A DNA stretch of 64,000 bases from positions 1 to 64,000 of the forward strand of contig NZ_JACHEP010000017.1 of NCBI RefSeq assembly GCF_014201465.1, written 5' to 3'. Every line of letters begins with the position of its first letter. Position 1 is the stretch's first letter. This DNA comes from Anoxybacteroides tepidamans. Its GTDB lineage: Bacteria; Bacillota; Bacilli; Bacillales; Anoxybacillaceae. A program made the position numbers and the translations under genes. This document shows positions 1 to 7,506 of this stretch, piece by piece. The notes under the pieces are model-generated. The model made no database searches. It saw only the letters and a program-made list of their open reading frames with translations, and was not told the origin of the DNA.

Positions 1-80
1 GGACAAGAAAACTTTTCGGTCGGCAATAAAGATAAACATTGACGAATGACGCTTTGATGAATTATATTGTTCTTATTCAT
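1..80 (-). CDS. N-terminal fragment of probable IS transposase
   Basis: An open frame begins at an ATG (positions 80-78) and runs off the left edge; 26 codons are visible, starting MNKNNIIHQSVIRQ. A strong ribosome-binding site (AAAGGAG, complement of 89-95) lies 8 nt upstream. The next 200 bp interrupt a helicase gene, and the start region sits inside a long hairpin of the kind many insertion sequences use, so I infer an IS transposase. The family is not identifiable from 26 residues; an IS4-like group is only a guess. It could also be an unrelated gene. Confidence 0.45.
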   Translation of the reverse strand, partial: MNKNNIIHQSVIRQCLSLLPTEKFSC

Positions 81-82
81 TG

Positions 83-151
83 AAAAAACTCCTTTGTAGA
101 AGACTTGTTTTTGGGACAAACAAGCCAACACTTCTACAATAGGAGTTTTTT
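83..151 (-). promoter_or_regulatory. Long hairpin covering transposase RBS
   Basis: Arms AAAAAACTCC + TGTAGAAG (83-102) and CTTCTACA + GGAGTTTTTT (131-151) pair with one small internal loop. A further stem, CTTGTTT/AAACAAG (104-110, 118-124), forms inside. The transposase ribosome-binding site lies within the outer stem. A transcript entering from outside the element would fold and hide it, whereas one starting inside the hairpin would not. The same sequence also resembles a bidirectional terminator. Confidence 0.6.
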
Positions 152-194
152 TCTTTTGCGTAAACGTTTTTTTATATCACACTTTATTTACTAA

Positions 195-1634
195 TTTTGT
201 AAGCTGTGCAACGCTAGTGGGGAAAAGCAGGTAGCTTATTTATATAAACGATATGAGGAAATGAAGCGAGAGCGGAGGCTGTTTGATTTTGATGATATGT
301 TGCTAGGGTGCTATGAAATGCTCACGGAAAATCCGTCTTTGCTTCTACGATACCAAGAGCGTTTTCGCTATTTTTTAATTGACGAATTTCAAGATATTAA
401 TCAAGTGCAATATGACATTATCAATATGATGTGCGCGCATACGAGAAACCTTTGCGTCGTCGGCGATGACGACCAATCCATTTATTCCTTTCGTGGCTCG
501 GATCCATCATTTATTCTTGAATTTGACCGTTATTATCCGGAAGCGCAAGTTGTCACACTTTCAGAAAACTATCGCTCATCTCACAGCATCGTTTCGCTCG
601 CAAACAACTTGATTTCCTGCAACCGCTCGCGGCGTGCGAAGCAAATGAACGCTCAGTTTACCGCGGACGAGCTGCCGCTTTTCTTTTTTCCGTACGACGA
701 GGAAGAAGAAGCGACAATGGTCGTCGAAGATATAAAAGAGCGTATCCAATGCGGGGCACAGCCGTCTGATTTTGCGGTGTTATACCGCACCCACTCCGCA
801 TCGCGCGCCATCTTTGAACGGCTCGTGCAGTCGCAATTGCCGTTTTCGCTCGCCCAAGACGGCGAATCGTTTTATGAGCGCCGCTTCGTCCGCTATTTGC
901 TCGCTTATTTGCGGTTAAGCCTCGATCCAAACGATGAGGAAGCGATGAGCGATTTGCTCGTTTCTCTCTTTTTAAAACAGACGCTTCTAAAAGAGTTAAA
1001 GGCGATCAGCATTCTTGAAGATTGCTCGCTCGTTAAAGCGCTCGTTAAACTTTCAACCGTTCAGCCGTTCCAGCGGAAAAAACTAAAAACGATCGCCCCG
1101 TTGTTTAAACAGCTCTCCAAGCTAAAACCGATCGAAGCAATCGGCATGATCGAAACGGAGCTCGGCTTTTCTGAGTTTATTAAAAAACGCGGCAACGAAG
1201 GAAATATGATGGAAAGAGGGGCAGATGACGTACGCGATTTAAAAGTTGTGGCGAAAAAATTCAAAACCGTTCACGCCTTTCTCGCCCATGTCGATGAAAT
1301 GATCAAAGCAGCCAAAACCATTCAACAACAAAACGAAGCGGCCAATGCAGTTCAACTCTCGACAATCCACCGTGCGAAAGGATTGGAATACAAATATGTA
1401 TACGTGTTAGGAGCAGTGGAAGGAAGCATACCTCACGATTATGCGCTCGACGCAAATCGTAACGGAGACCCGCTTCCTTTAGAAGAAGAGCGACGTCTCC
1501 TATATGTGGCGATCACAAGGGCTAAACACGCAGTCTTTCTTTCCGTTCCTTCACGACGACGAATGAAATCCGCTCAACCGTCTCGTTTTCTTAAAGGATT
1601 CATAAACAAAGCGGCAGCGGGAGCTCAAGTATAG
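195..1634 (+). pseudogene. yjcD: 5'-truncated UvrD/PcrA-type helicase (yjcD-like)
   Basis: The frame is open from 195 and the first ATG is at 261. Superfamily 1 motifs II (DEFQD), III (GDDDQSIYSFRG), IV (ENYRSS), V (TIHRAKGLEYKYVYV) and VI (EEERRLLYVAITRAK) are present in order. The Q motif and the Walker A (GxGKT) region that should precede them are absent. Full family members are roughly 700-760 aa, against 457 codons from the ATG here. The sequence upstream of about position 213 is unrelated to helicases and belongs to a probable IS. Position next to spoVIF matches yjcD of B. subtilis. Without motif I the product cannot hydrolyse ATP, so I call a pseudogene. A truncated protein could still be translated. 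Confidence 0.85.
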
Positions 1635-1648
1635 AGACTCCCTCGCCG

Positions 1649-1903
1649 TTATTTTTTATTTAACATATTCGCAATCGTATTAAAATCAAGCTGTTTTCCG
1701 TTTTGAATGATCGTTTTTACTATTTTGTCTTCCAATTCTTTCGGTACTTTTCGGTTGGCGATTTGAGCGACGCGCTTAATGACGCTACGAACCGTTTGTT
1801 CATCTTTAAAATTCGCATGTTGCAGCGAATTGGCAAGTTCAAAGATGTCTTTCATATTCACGCCTGTTTTCTTTTCGACGTTTTTAAAAAATTGGTTATC
1901 CAT
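1649..1903 (-). CDS. spoVIF: Stage VI sporulation protein F
   Basis: An 84-aa soluble protein whose N-terminus (FFKNVEKKTGVNMKDIFELA) and SVIKRVAQIA / KQLDFNTIANML segments match SpoVIF (YjcC), which in B. subtilis is made in the mother cell under sigma-K and is needed for proper coat assembly through GerE activity. Length matches the family (about 88 aa). The start has an RBS (GGGAGG) 8 nt upstream. A sigma-K-like promoter lies at 1931-1957. Adjacent to the yjcD remnant, as in B. subtilis. Confidence 0.88.
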   Translation of the reverse strand: MDNQFFKNVEKKTGVNMKDIFELANSLQHANFKDEQTVRSVIKRVAQIANRKVPKELEDKIVKTIIQNGKQLDFNTIANMLNKK

Positions 1904-1930
1904 TTTTGTCAGCCTCCCTTTTCATGTTAC

Positions 1931-1957
1931 CATCGTATGAAAAAACGAATGAGAAGT
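1931..1957 (-). promoter_or_regulatory. Candidate sigma-K promoter of spoVIF
   Basis: On the minus strand AC (-35 core, 1957-1956) is followed by 16 nt and CATACGATG (-10), one mismatch from the sigma-K consensus CATAnnnTA. Lies 28 bp upstream of the spoVIF start. Confidence 0.5.
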
Positions 1958-2020
1958 GTATCGATGGAAAGAAAAAGTACGAGCTGCTTTTTTTATAAAC
2001 AGCCCGTACCATCCGATCCA

Positions 2021-2161
2021 TTAACCGACGAACGCAGCACCAACAATAATTAACAAAATAAACAATACGACGATTAACACGAATGTAGAACCGTAGTGAC
2101 CGCCATATCCGTAACCGCCATATCCGTAACCACCATATCCGTAACCGCAATATCCAAACAT
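2021..2161 (-). CDS. YjcZ family sporulation peptide
   Basis: A 46-aa reading frame with RBS AAGGAGG 8 nt before the ATG. The N-terminal half is tandem Gly-Tyr repeats (GYGYGG units, residues 3-22). The C-terminal half is one hydrophobic helix ([20 protein letters not shown]). This two-part design is the hallmark of the YjcZ/YhjR-like small sporulation proteins, which are spore-associated and of unknown biochemical role. A near-perfect sigma-K promoter lies upstream. Confidence 0.85.
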   Translation of the reverse strand: MFGYCGYGYGGYGYGGYGYGGHYGSTFVLIVVLFILLIIVGAAFVG

Positions 2162-2192
2162 TGCTTTGCACCTCCTTACACGTTGGTAGTTC

Positions 2193-2220
2193 TATCGTAT
2201 GCATCGACCTTTGAAACGGT
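2193..2220 (-). promoter_or_regulatory. Candidate sigma-K promoter of yjcZ-like gene
   Basis: Minus strand: ACC (-35), then CATACGATA (-10, 2201-2193), with 17 nt between AC and the -10. The -10 fits CATAnnnTA exactly. Confidence 0.6.
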
Positions 2221-2231
2221 ATAGGCAATTG

Positions 2232-2468
2232 TTATTGAAAAATACGAAAAAGACGCTCCATTTGCTTTTCCTTTTTTCCAAACCAGCGGTCCATATAGCT
2301 GAGATTCCCTTCTATTTCTTTCAAAAATTGTCCGTTCATTTTTTCGATTTCTTTTATTTTTTGATCGAACTCCCGTCCCCATTTCTCAAATCGTTTGATA
2401 AATTGCTCATGTCCTTCATGCTTCGATTTTGCAAATGTTTCTAACGATTTTTCCAATTGCTTGCTCAT
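2232..2468 (-). CDS. Small coiled-coil protein, unknown
   Basis: 78 aa, highly charged and predicted almost wholly helical (KRFEKWGREFDQKIKEIEKMNGQFLKEIEG). No membrane segment, no cysteine. I start at ATG 2468 rather than the GTG one codon upstream because the RBS-like AAAGGCGGTG is then better spaced. A weak sigma-K-like promoter (2491-2517) and the neighbours suggest a sporulation role. I do not recognise a family. Confidence 0.65.
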   Translation of the reverse strand: MSKQLEKSLETFAKSKHEGHEQFIKRFEKWGREFDQKIKEIEKMNGQFLKEIEGNLSYMDRWFGKKEKQMERLFRIFQ

Positions 2469-2490
2469 CACATCACCGCCTTTCTACCAT

Positions 2491-2517
2491 TGGTTTATGC
2501 AAAAAGACGGACAACGT
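2491..2517 (-). promoter_or_regulatory. Weak sigma-K-like promoter
   Basis: Minus strand AC, 16 nt, CATAAACCA (one mismatch to CATAnnnTA), 23 bp upstream of the coiled-coil gene ending at 2232. Confidence 0.35.
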
Positions 2518-2597
2518 GCTAAGGCATATGAATTCTTTTTTGATGAAAAAATGTGATAAAGTAGAGACGTATTATTTGTTATAGGGGGGAATAGCAA

Positions 2598-2912
2598 TTG
2601 AAGGAATTACAAACGGTTGAACAATTTCAAGAGGTCATTTCAGGGGAAAAACCTGTGATCGTCAAATTTTACACGACATGGTGCCCAGACTGCGCACGCA
2701 TGGACATGTTTATTGGTGACATCGTGAGCGAGTATTCCCAATATGATTGGTTTCAAATCAACCGCGACCACGTTCCAGAGCTTGCGGAAACATATCAAGT
2801 TATGGGCATTCCGAGCTTGCTTATATTTCAAAACGGCGAAAAAATCGCCCATCTTCATAGCGCTTATGCCAAAACGCCAGAAGAAGTAAAAGAATTTTTG
2901 CAATCGTTATGA
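2598..2912 (+). CDS. Thioredoxin-like protein (YdbP-like)
   Basis: 104 aa with a thioredoxin fold signature: beta strand VIVKFYTTWCPDC carrying a CPDC redox pair, and a cis-proline motif (MGIPSLL). The canonical CGPC is replaced by CPDC, as in the YtpP/YdbP group of Bacillus thioredoxin-like proteins. Probably cytoplasmic (no signal peptide). Starts at TTG with a strong GGGGGG RBS 8 nt upstream. Followed by a strong terminator. Likely monocistronic. Substrate unknown. Confidence 0.82.
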   Translation: MKELQTVEQFQEVISGEKPVIVKFYTTWCPDCARMDMFIGDIVSEYSQYDWFQINRDHVPELAETYQVMGIPSLLIFQNGEKIAHLHSAYAKTPEEVKEFLQSL

Positions 2913-2914
2913 TT

Positions 2915-2950
2915 AAAAAACAGCCGATGTTCAAACATCGGCTGTTAATA
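2915..2950. terminator. Bidirectional terminator
   Basis: 12-bp stem AACAGCCGATGT/ACATCGGCTGTT with a short loop, A-run on the left and T-rich right side; serves the thioredoxin-like gene and the convergent small gene at 2945. Confidence 0.8.
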
Positions 2951-3115
2951 TTCAATGTCTTCGAAATCTTTCGGCTGATGCGTGAGATGGTCGTCTTTGT
3001 ACATCCACTCGATCGTCATTTCTTCATCGGTCGTATGAGTTCGTTTTTCCGGCTCTTTTTTCTTTAATGATACTTTTATTTCTTCGTCTGTCGTTCTTGT
3101 CGTTTGTTTTTTCAT
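2945..3115 (-). CDS. Small acidic/basic protein at end of spoVA2-type operon
   Basis: 56 aa; ATG preceded by AAGGAGG with 8-nt spacing. Sequence is polar and charged (TTDEEIKVSLKKKEPEKR, then a repeat-like HTTDEEMTIEW). No membrane segment. It begins 14 bp after the DUF421 gene with no terminator between, so it is probably the last gene of that operon. I recognise no family. A competing ATG 9 nt upstream in another frame gives only 32 codons with poor RBS spacing. Confidence 0.6.
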   Translation of the reverse strand: MKKQTTRTTDEEIKVSLKKKEPEKRTHTTDEEMTIEWMYKDDHLTHQPKDFEDIEY

Positions 3116-3129
3116 CGCCCATGCCTCCT

Positions 3130-3990
3130 TTAGTTTTTTAATAACGGCGCTACTTTTGCCAACATTTCATTTAGCTTTTCCGCGTTTTTCTCATACATTT
3201 GCTTTGTTTCTTCCGCTTTTGTTTCAAGCGCAAACAGTTCGAAATCGGCCTGCACTTTTTTGAGCGTAGCAAACAGAAGCTTCTTTTCTTGCGGCTCTTG
3301 CACTTGAAGTTTATCGTCGTATAAATCGACCGTTAGCTGTCCGTAAGAATCAACTTGCGCTAAAAAGACGTTTTCTACTGCCACTCCTTGCTTATCCAAC
3401 TCTGTTTTTAACCAGCTGCGGTTCAATCCGGCCGTCGCAAGCGGCTCGTCTAAAATTTTTCCGTCCATAATGACCGTTTGCGGCTCTTTTTCGGAAGGGG
3501 GATTCGGGAATACATCCCCAACAGCAAGCGGCTGTTTTTCTCTCTTTAATAACACGTTCAAATCGCCGTTTGGCTCTAGTACGGCAAATTCCACATCCGC
3601 TACACGAAACACATCTTTTTTCCGCAATTGTTCCATAAGCTCATCAATCGTATACTTTTCCCGTTTTAAATTTTCTTCTAAAACTTTTCCGTTTTTAACA
3701 AAGACCGTTGATTTTCCTTCAACGAAATCGCGAAACTTTTTGTTTCTTAATGAAATGTACGAAATAAGAACAGGGAATAAAGACCATATTAAAATACTTG
3801 TAATGCCTTCCTGCAAGTTAATGCCGAGATCGACCGACATCGTTCCCGCAATGTCGCCGACGGTAATCCCGACGATATATTCAAAAAAAGACAGTTTCGA
3901 TAATTGTTTTTTTCCTAAAATACGTGTAATGACAAACAGCCCTATCAATATCGAAACGGATCGTATTGCTGCTTCTAACCATATCGGCAT
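3130..3990 (-). CDS. DUF421 (YetF-like) membrane protein with C-terminal DUF1657-like tail
   Basis: 286 aa. Residues about 1-80 contain three membrane helices and the DUF421 signature (RILGKKQLSKLSFFEYIVGI). Residues 85-230 form the soluble YetF-type domain. The last about 50 residues (LFATLKKVQADFELFALETK...) align by eye with the free DUF1657 proteins of this operon, so this is a DUF421-DUF1657 fusion. This architecture typifies the spoVA2 (spoVA2mob) operons of Bacillaceae, where such proteins contribute to spore wet-heat resistance. RBS AAGGAG 8 nt before the ATG. Inner forespore membrane location is inferred. Confidence 0.85.
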   Translation of the reverse strand: MPIWLEAAIRSVSILIGLFVITRILGKKQLSKLSFFEYIVGITVGDIAGTMSVDLGINLQEGITSILIWSLFPVLISYISLRNKKFRDFVEGKSTVFVKNGKVLEENLKREKYTIDELMEQLRKKDVFRVADVEFAVLEPNGDLNVLLKREKQPLAVGDVFPNPPSEKEPQTVIMDGKILDEPLATAGLNRSWLKTELDKQGVAVENVFLAQVDSYGQLTVDLYDDKLQVQEPQEKKLLFATLKKVQADFELFALETKAEETKQMYEKNAEKLNEMLAKVAPLLKN

Positions 3991-4002
3991 CGATCATGCT
4001 CC

Positions 4003-4209
4003 TTACTTTCCGTGATATTGCGGTTCTTCCCGCTCTAACTGGCTAACGCGTTGTTTTACATCAGCAATGATTTCTTCCGTCATAATCATCGCCTCATGAA
4101 ACGTTCGCTGCGCCTGTTCATCCCTTGAAGAAAGGGCAAATTGCTGAAACGCTGCATGGATGCTTTTTAAACTCGCTAAACTTTGTTTAATTTGTGAAGC
4201 AACGGTCAT
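4003..4209 (-). CDS. DUF1657 protein
   Basis: 68 aa, helical, starting MTVASQIKQSLASLKS and ending EEPQYHGK. Clearly paralogous to the protein at 6623-6826 (same start and EEPQY end). RBS AAGGAGG. Lies between spoVAEb and the DUF421 gene in the spoVA2-type operon. Molecular role unknown; linked to spore membrane or heat resistance by operon context. Confidence 0.85.
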   Translation of the reverse strand: MTVASQIKQSLASLKSIHAAFQQFALSSRDEQAQRTFHEAMIMTEEIIADVKQRVSQLEREEPQYHGK

Positions 4210-4221
4210 CGCTTTTCCTCC

Positions 4222-4578
4222 TTACCCTTTCGGCCGGAATAACAAGGCACCAATAAATCCGAACACAATCGCCGCAGAAATTCCGGCGCTCGTCACTTCG
4301 AACATCCCGGTTAATACGCCAATAATTCCGTGTCTGTCCGCCTCTTGAAGCGCCCCGTGAACGAGCGCGTTGCCAAAACTTGTGATCGGAATCGTCGCGC
4401 CTGCTCCAGCGAAATCAATTAACGGCTCATATAAGCCAAATCCGTCTAAAATGGCGCCCACAACGACAAGAATGCTTAACGTATGCGCAGGCGTTAATTT
4501 AAAAACGTCCATCATGATTTGTCCGATCACACAAATGATTCCGCCCACGACAAACGCCCAAAAAAACATCGCCATCAT
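4222..4578 (-). CDS. spoVAE: Stage V sporulation protein AE (SpoVAEb type)
   Basis: 118 aa, hydrophobic with about four membrane helices; motifs [13 protein letters not shown] and [20 protein letters not shown] are characteristic of SpoVAC/SpoVAE. Forms part of the SpoVA channel that moves Ca-dipicolinate into the forespore and out on germination. Its ATG overlaps the spoVAD stop by 4 bp, indicating translational coupling. Confidence 0.92.
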   Translation of the reverse strand: MMAMFFWAFVVGGIICVIGQIMMDVFKLTPAHTLSILVVVGAILDGFGLYEPLIDFAGAGATIPITSFGNALVHGALQEADRHGIIGVLTGMFEVTSAGISAAIVFGFIGALLFRPKG

Positions 4579-5591
4579 GTTTGATCACCTCCGTACTCAA
4601 TTGCCACCGCATGCGCAATGCACGGAATGGTTTCATTTTGTTGAAACGTTAGCGGCGACAATAAGGCACCTGTTGCGACGACAAGAATGCGTTTCAACTC
4701 TCCCCGTTTCATGCGATTGAGCAAATGTCCGTATACGACAGTCGCTGAACATCCGGCGCCGCTTGCTCCTGATAATACCGGCTGGCCTTCTCGGTAAATG
4801 AGCAAACCACAATCTTGATAACGCTCTTCTTCGATATTCAAACCATGTTCACGCAATAAATCGAGCGATACTTGACGACCGATTTTTCCTAAATCACCTG
4901 TCACGATTAAATCGTAATACGAACTGTCAATTTGCATGTCGCGCAAATGGGCTTCAATCGTATCAACTGCAGCAGGCGCCATCGCTCCTCCCATATTAAA
5001 TGGATCGCTCAATCCCATGTCCACCACGCGCCCGATCGTCGCTGCCACAACGCGCGGACCTTCTCCTTCGCTGCTTATGAGCGCAACGCCCGCGCCTGTG
5101 ACTGTCCATTGAGCCGTCGGCGGCTTTTGTCCACCGTATTCGGTCGGGTAGCGAAACTGTTTTTCAACGGCGGTATTATGGCTTGCTGCTCCCGTTAACA
5201 CATATTGCGCACCGCCATGATTGACAATAAATGCGCTTAACGCTAATCCTTCCATCGAGGTGGAGCAGGCACCAAATACGCCGATATACGGAGCGCCGAT
5301 CGTTCGGGCGGCAAAATTCGAAGGCGTCATTTGATTAATTAAGTCGCCGGCAATGATAAATTGAACGTGCTCTTTCGTGATCCCGCCTTTTTCCATCGCT
5401 TTAAAAAAAGCTTCCTCGAGCAGCACTTTATGCGCCTTCTCGTATGATTCTTCCCCAAGCCAAAGATCTTCATGCAATAAGTCGAAATCATCAGCGATGC
5501 GCCCGTTCGCTTCAAACGGTCCGCCGACCGTCGCCGTTGCAACGATGACCGGTTGATTTTCAAACACCCATGTGCGATGTCCTTTCATCAT
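4575..5591 (-). CDS. spoVAD: Stage V sporulation protein AD
   Basis: 338 aa, thiolase-like fold ([20 protein letters not shown]) lacking membrane helices; in B. subtilis SpoVAD binds dipicolinic acid on the inner forespore membrane. I start at ATG 5591 ([15 protein letters not shown]) because family members begin just before [11 protein letters not shown] and the length then equals the usual 338 aa; an ATG five codons upstream (5606) is possible. The start overlaps the spoVAC stop. Confidence 0.93.
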   Translation of the reverse strand: MMKGHRTWVFENQPVIVATATVGGPFEANGRIADDFDLLHEDLWLGEESYEKAHKVLLEEAFFKAMEKGGITKEHVQFIIAGDLINQMTPSNFAARTIGAPYIGVFGACSTSMEGLALSAFIVNHGGAQYVLTGAASHNTAVEKQFRYPTEYGGQKPPTAQWTVTGAGVALISSEGEGPRVVAATIGRVVDMGLSDPFNMGGAMAPAAVDTIEAHLRDMQIDSSYYDLIVTGDLGKIGRQVSLDLLREHGLNIEEERYQDCGLLIYREGQPVLSGASGAGCSATVVYGHLLNRMKRGELKRILVVATGALLSPLTFQQNETIPCIAHAVAIEYGGDQT

Positions 5592-6070
5592 CCGAGCCCA
5601 CCCCATTTCACGGCGATCGTTTTGACTAAGGCGACAACGAAGGCGGCAAACGTGCCGAATAAAATGACTGAACCGGCGAGTTTAAACATATTTGACCCGA
5701 CCCCTAATACGAATCCTTCTGTGCGATGTTCAATCGCTGCCGAAATGACAGCATTTCCGAACCCTGTCACTGGCACGGCGCTTCCTGCTCCGGCAAACTG
5801 AGCGATTCGGTCATAAACACCGATCCCCGTTAAAATCATCGAAAGAAATACCATTGTCGCAACGGTCGGATTTCCAGCGGTCTGTTCCGTAAAATCGAAA
5901 AAATACATATAGAAATAAGAAATTGCTTGACCGACCGCACAAATGAGTCCGCCAACGAAAAAGGCGCGAAGACAGTTTTTAAAGACAGGGCGTTTCGTTT
6001 CCCTTTCTTTTTCAAACAAATGATATTCTTGTTGTACGGGCGTCAAATTTTTTCGCTTTTCGTTTGCCAT
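5588..6070 (-). CDS. spoVAC: Stage V sporulation protein AC
   Basis: 160 aa. About 45 N-terminal cytosolic residues precede four or so membrane helices with GGLICAVGQAISYFYMYFF and GAGSAVPVTGFGNAV motifs. SpoVAC is the mechanosensitive component of the Ca-DPA channel. Sits between the YhcN-type lipoprotein and spoVAD, the typical spoVA2 order. RBS (GGGGTGGCG) precedes the ATG. Confidence 0.93.
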   Translation of the reverse strand: MANEKRKNLTPVQQEYHLFEKERETKRPVFKNCLRAFFVGGLICAVGQAISYFYMYFFDFTEQTAGNPTVATMVFLSMILTGIGVYDRIAQFAGAGSAVPVTGFGNAVISAAIEHRTEGFVLGVGSNMFKLAGSVILFGTFAAFVVALVKTIAVKWGGLG

Positions 6071-6085
6071 ATCGCCACCCCTTTT

Positions 6086-6556
6086 TTACGTGCGCTCTTC
6101 GCTTAATTTTTTTAGTTTTTCAATTTGTTTGTCGAGCTTTCGTTCGTTCATATCATCTTTTTGTATCTTCCCGCGCAATTCATCTGTCTTCCAAAACAGT
6201 TTTAAATCACTCGATACGATAATGTCATGATCAGGAAATAACAGTTCCAGTTGTTGCTTGACGTCTTTTTCGATTTGTCTCATGCGAAAACGGTCCATTT
6301 GCTTTACTTGATAGGCAAGAAGCAGTTTGTTTTTCGTATTTACTGCTACGGCGTCACGAATCTCTTTTCTCGCCTTCACCTGTTCTACGGCTTGTTGGGC
6401 AACAGATTGACTGACCGCATTTGAATGCGCAGTTCCATCTGTGCTTAGCTGAATCATATTTTTCCCTTGTATCGATTGCTTTTTTACTTCCGGCTCTCTC
6501 GCGCATCCTAACAATAATAATCCAATGATCATCATCCCGATAAGTTGTTTGATCAT
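6086..6556 (-). CDS. YhcN/YlaJ family sporulation lipoprotein
   Basis: 156 aa with a type II signal peptide: hydrophobic h-region and lipobox LLGC (Cys about residue 18), giving a membrane-anchored lipoprotein. The mature part contains the YhcN/YlaJ domain (AVAVNTKNKLLLAYQVKQMDR... ending in charged helices). Such lipoproteins sit in the inner spore membrane and influence germination. Second gene of the spoVA2-type operon. Confidence 0.88.
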   Translation of the reverse strand: MIKQLIGMMIIGLLLLGCAREPEVKKQSIQGKNMIQLSTDGTAHSNAVSQSVAQQAVEQVKARKEIRDAVAVNTKNKLLLAYQVKQMDRFRMRQIEKDVKQQLELLFPDHDIIVSSDLKLFWKTDELRGKIQKDDMNERKLDKQIEKLKKLSEERT

Positions 6557-6597
6557 CCTCTATCAACCCATTCGTATTATGTATTTTTCGATTAAGA

Positions 6598-6620
6598 AAG
6601 GTTGGTCAGTCACCAACCTT
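6598..6620. other. Intra-operon hairpin
   Basis: 9-bp stem AAGGTTGGT/ACCAACCTT immediately after the first gene of the spoVA2-type operon. In the operon's direction it is followed by TTTCTTAATC, a weak U-tract, so it may partly terminate or mark a processing site and favour the first gene. In the + direction it is followed by six T. Confidence 0.5.
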
Positions 6621-6622
6621 TT

Positions 6623-6826
6623 TTATTGCTTATACTGCGGTTCCTCGTTTTCGATTTCTTGGACGCGAGAATTGATCAAGTCGACAATGGCTTGTGTTTG
6701 TTGGGCAGCTTGCTGGTAAAGTTGTTTTGCTGCTTTGTTTTCCGTTTGCAAAGCGAATGTTTCGAAGCTTGCTTGCGCCGATTTTAATCCTGCTAACGTT
6801 TGTTTTACTTGAGATGCTACTGTCAT
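6623..6826 (-). CDS. DUF1657 protein (first gene of spoVA2-type operon)
   Basis: 67 aa, all-helical, MTVASQVKQTLAGLKS... ending EEPQYKQ. Paralogue of the 68-aa protein at 4003-4209 and of the tail of the DUF421 protein. RBS AGGAGG 9 nt before the ATG. A forespore-type promoter lies about 40 bp upstream. Biochemical function unknown; operon context links it to DPA channel function and spore heat resistance. Confidence 0.88.
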   Translation of the reverse strand: MTVASQVKQTLAGLKSAQASFETFALQTENKAAKQLYQQAAQQTQAIVDLINSRVQEIENEEPQYKQ

Positions 6827-6861
6827 GTGATAACCCTCCTGAAAAATTTGATTACAATCGT

Positions 6862-6890
6862 TAGAATGGATGTTATTTTAAAAAATATAA
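6862..6890 (-). promoter_or_regulatory. Candidate sigma-G promoter of spoVA2-type operon
   Basis: Minus strand TTATA (-35, compare gnATr), 17 nt, CATTCTA (-10, one mismatch to CATACTA). Located 36 bp upstream of the first gene. Forespore expression is expected for spoVA genes. Confidence 0.45.
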
Positions 6891-6908
6891 CTACCATTTT
6901 TTTCTTTT

Positions 6909-6939
6909 AAAAAACTGCCCCTTTGTATAGAGGCAGTTT
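6909..6939 (-). terminator. Terminator of holin-like gene
   Basis: Stem AAACTGCC/GGCAGTTT followed on the minus strand by TTTTAAAAG; lies 6 bp past the stop of the 67-aa gene. Confidence 0.75.
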
Positions 6940-6944
6940 CGTGT

Positions 6945-7148
6945 TCAATCTTTCTTTTCCACTTTGTCTAAATAGCCGCGCCCAAGCGACGGATTATTAA
7001 TAATGCCCGCCATGACGAGAATGCTTAAAAAGGCTTCATACAACTGTTCGTATTTTCCGAAATCAATGTCGACACCAAATGTTTGCAAGGCTATCACCGT
7101 AAAAGAGCCGATCGCCAACCAAAGGCCATAATTTTTAAATCGCTCCAT
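6945..7148 (-). CDS. Small membrane protein, phage-holin-like
   Basis: 67 aa with two hydrophobic stretches and the C-terminal pattern IINNPSLGRGYLDK, reminiscent of the NNPT-GxG(L)xD motif of phi-LC3-type holins. Such orphan holin-like proteins are common in Bacillaceae spore gene neighbourhoods. No endolysin gene is nearby, so a phage origin is not supported. Function unknown. Confidence 0.6.
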   Translation of the reverse strand: MERFKNYGLWLAIGSFTVIALQTFGVDIDFGKYEQLYEAFLSILVMAGIINNPSLGRGYLDKVEKKD

Positions 7149-7177
7149 TTCATTCGACCTCTCTTTTCATCATTCCT

Positions 7178-7387
7178 TTAAATCCATGAAAACCGTCTTC
7201 TGCCTTCGTCCCCTTCGTTATCTTCCGGATGATTTTCGTCTTGAACCTCTTCCAATCCTTCTACATCTACGTCGCGTGGAGAGAACCATGGATCGTGAAT
7301 GCGTCTTCTTGGAACAATCACGACATCATCAGCCTGAACGATCAGCTTATCAACGTGAATGACGCGCGGCTTTTTCTTTTCTGACAT
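7178..7387 (-). CDS. Small acidic protein, unknown
   Basis: 69 aa. Start placed at MSEKKKPRVIHVDK because AAAGGAGG lies 8 nt upstream; an ATG seven codons earlier contains that RBS within its own codons. Residues 8-35 are mixed (VIHVDKLIVQADDVVIVPRR); the tail is very acidic (EDNEGDEGRRRFSWI). No membrane segment. Unrecognised; the location suggests a spore protein. Confidence 0.6.
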   Translation of the reverse strand: MSEKKKPRVIHVDKLIVQADDVVIVPRRRIHDPWFSPRDVDVEGLEEVQDENHPEDNEGDEGRRRFSWI

Positions 7388-7473
7388 GTTCGTTTCCTCC
7401 TTTTTCATTTAAGGGTTTGCATTGTCAGACTATGCAGCTGTAACGGTCATGGTATAGGCGTTTTCCTTAAAAA

Positions 7474-7497
7474 AGGATTATCTTTTCCGATAATCCT
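7474..7497 (-). terminator. Terminator of 40-aa gene
   Basis: AGGATTATC/GATAATCCT stem with a 6-nt loop; on the minus strand it ends in TTTTTT. Confidence 0.75.
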
Positions 7498-7506
7498 CGT
7501 GACCCT

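Noticed and set aside
1703-2053. 116-codon + strand frame
   Set aside because: Antisense to spoVIF and the YjcZ-like gene; no RBS.
2101-2158. Short tandem repeat CCATATCCGTAACCG read as a CRISPR or minisatellite
   Set aside because: It encodes the GYGYGG repeats of the YjcZ-like peptide; no spacers.
3470-4015. 181-codon open frame on the + strand
   Set aside because: Antisense to the well-supported DUF421 gene; no RBS and no family-like motifs.
6945-7148. Prophage remnant suggested by the holin-like gene
   Set aside because: No endolysin, structural or integrase genes nearby; orphan holin-like genes are common in Bacillaceae.
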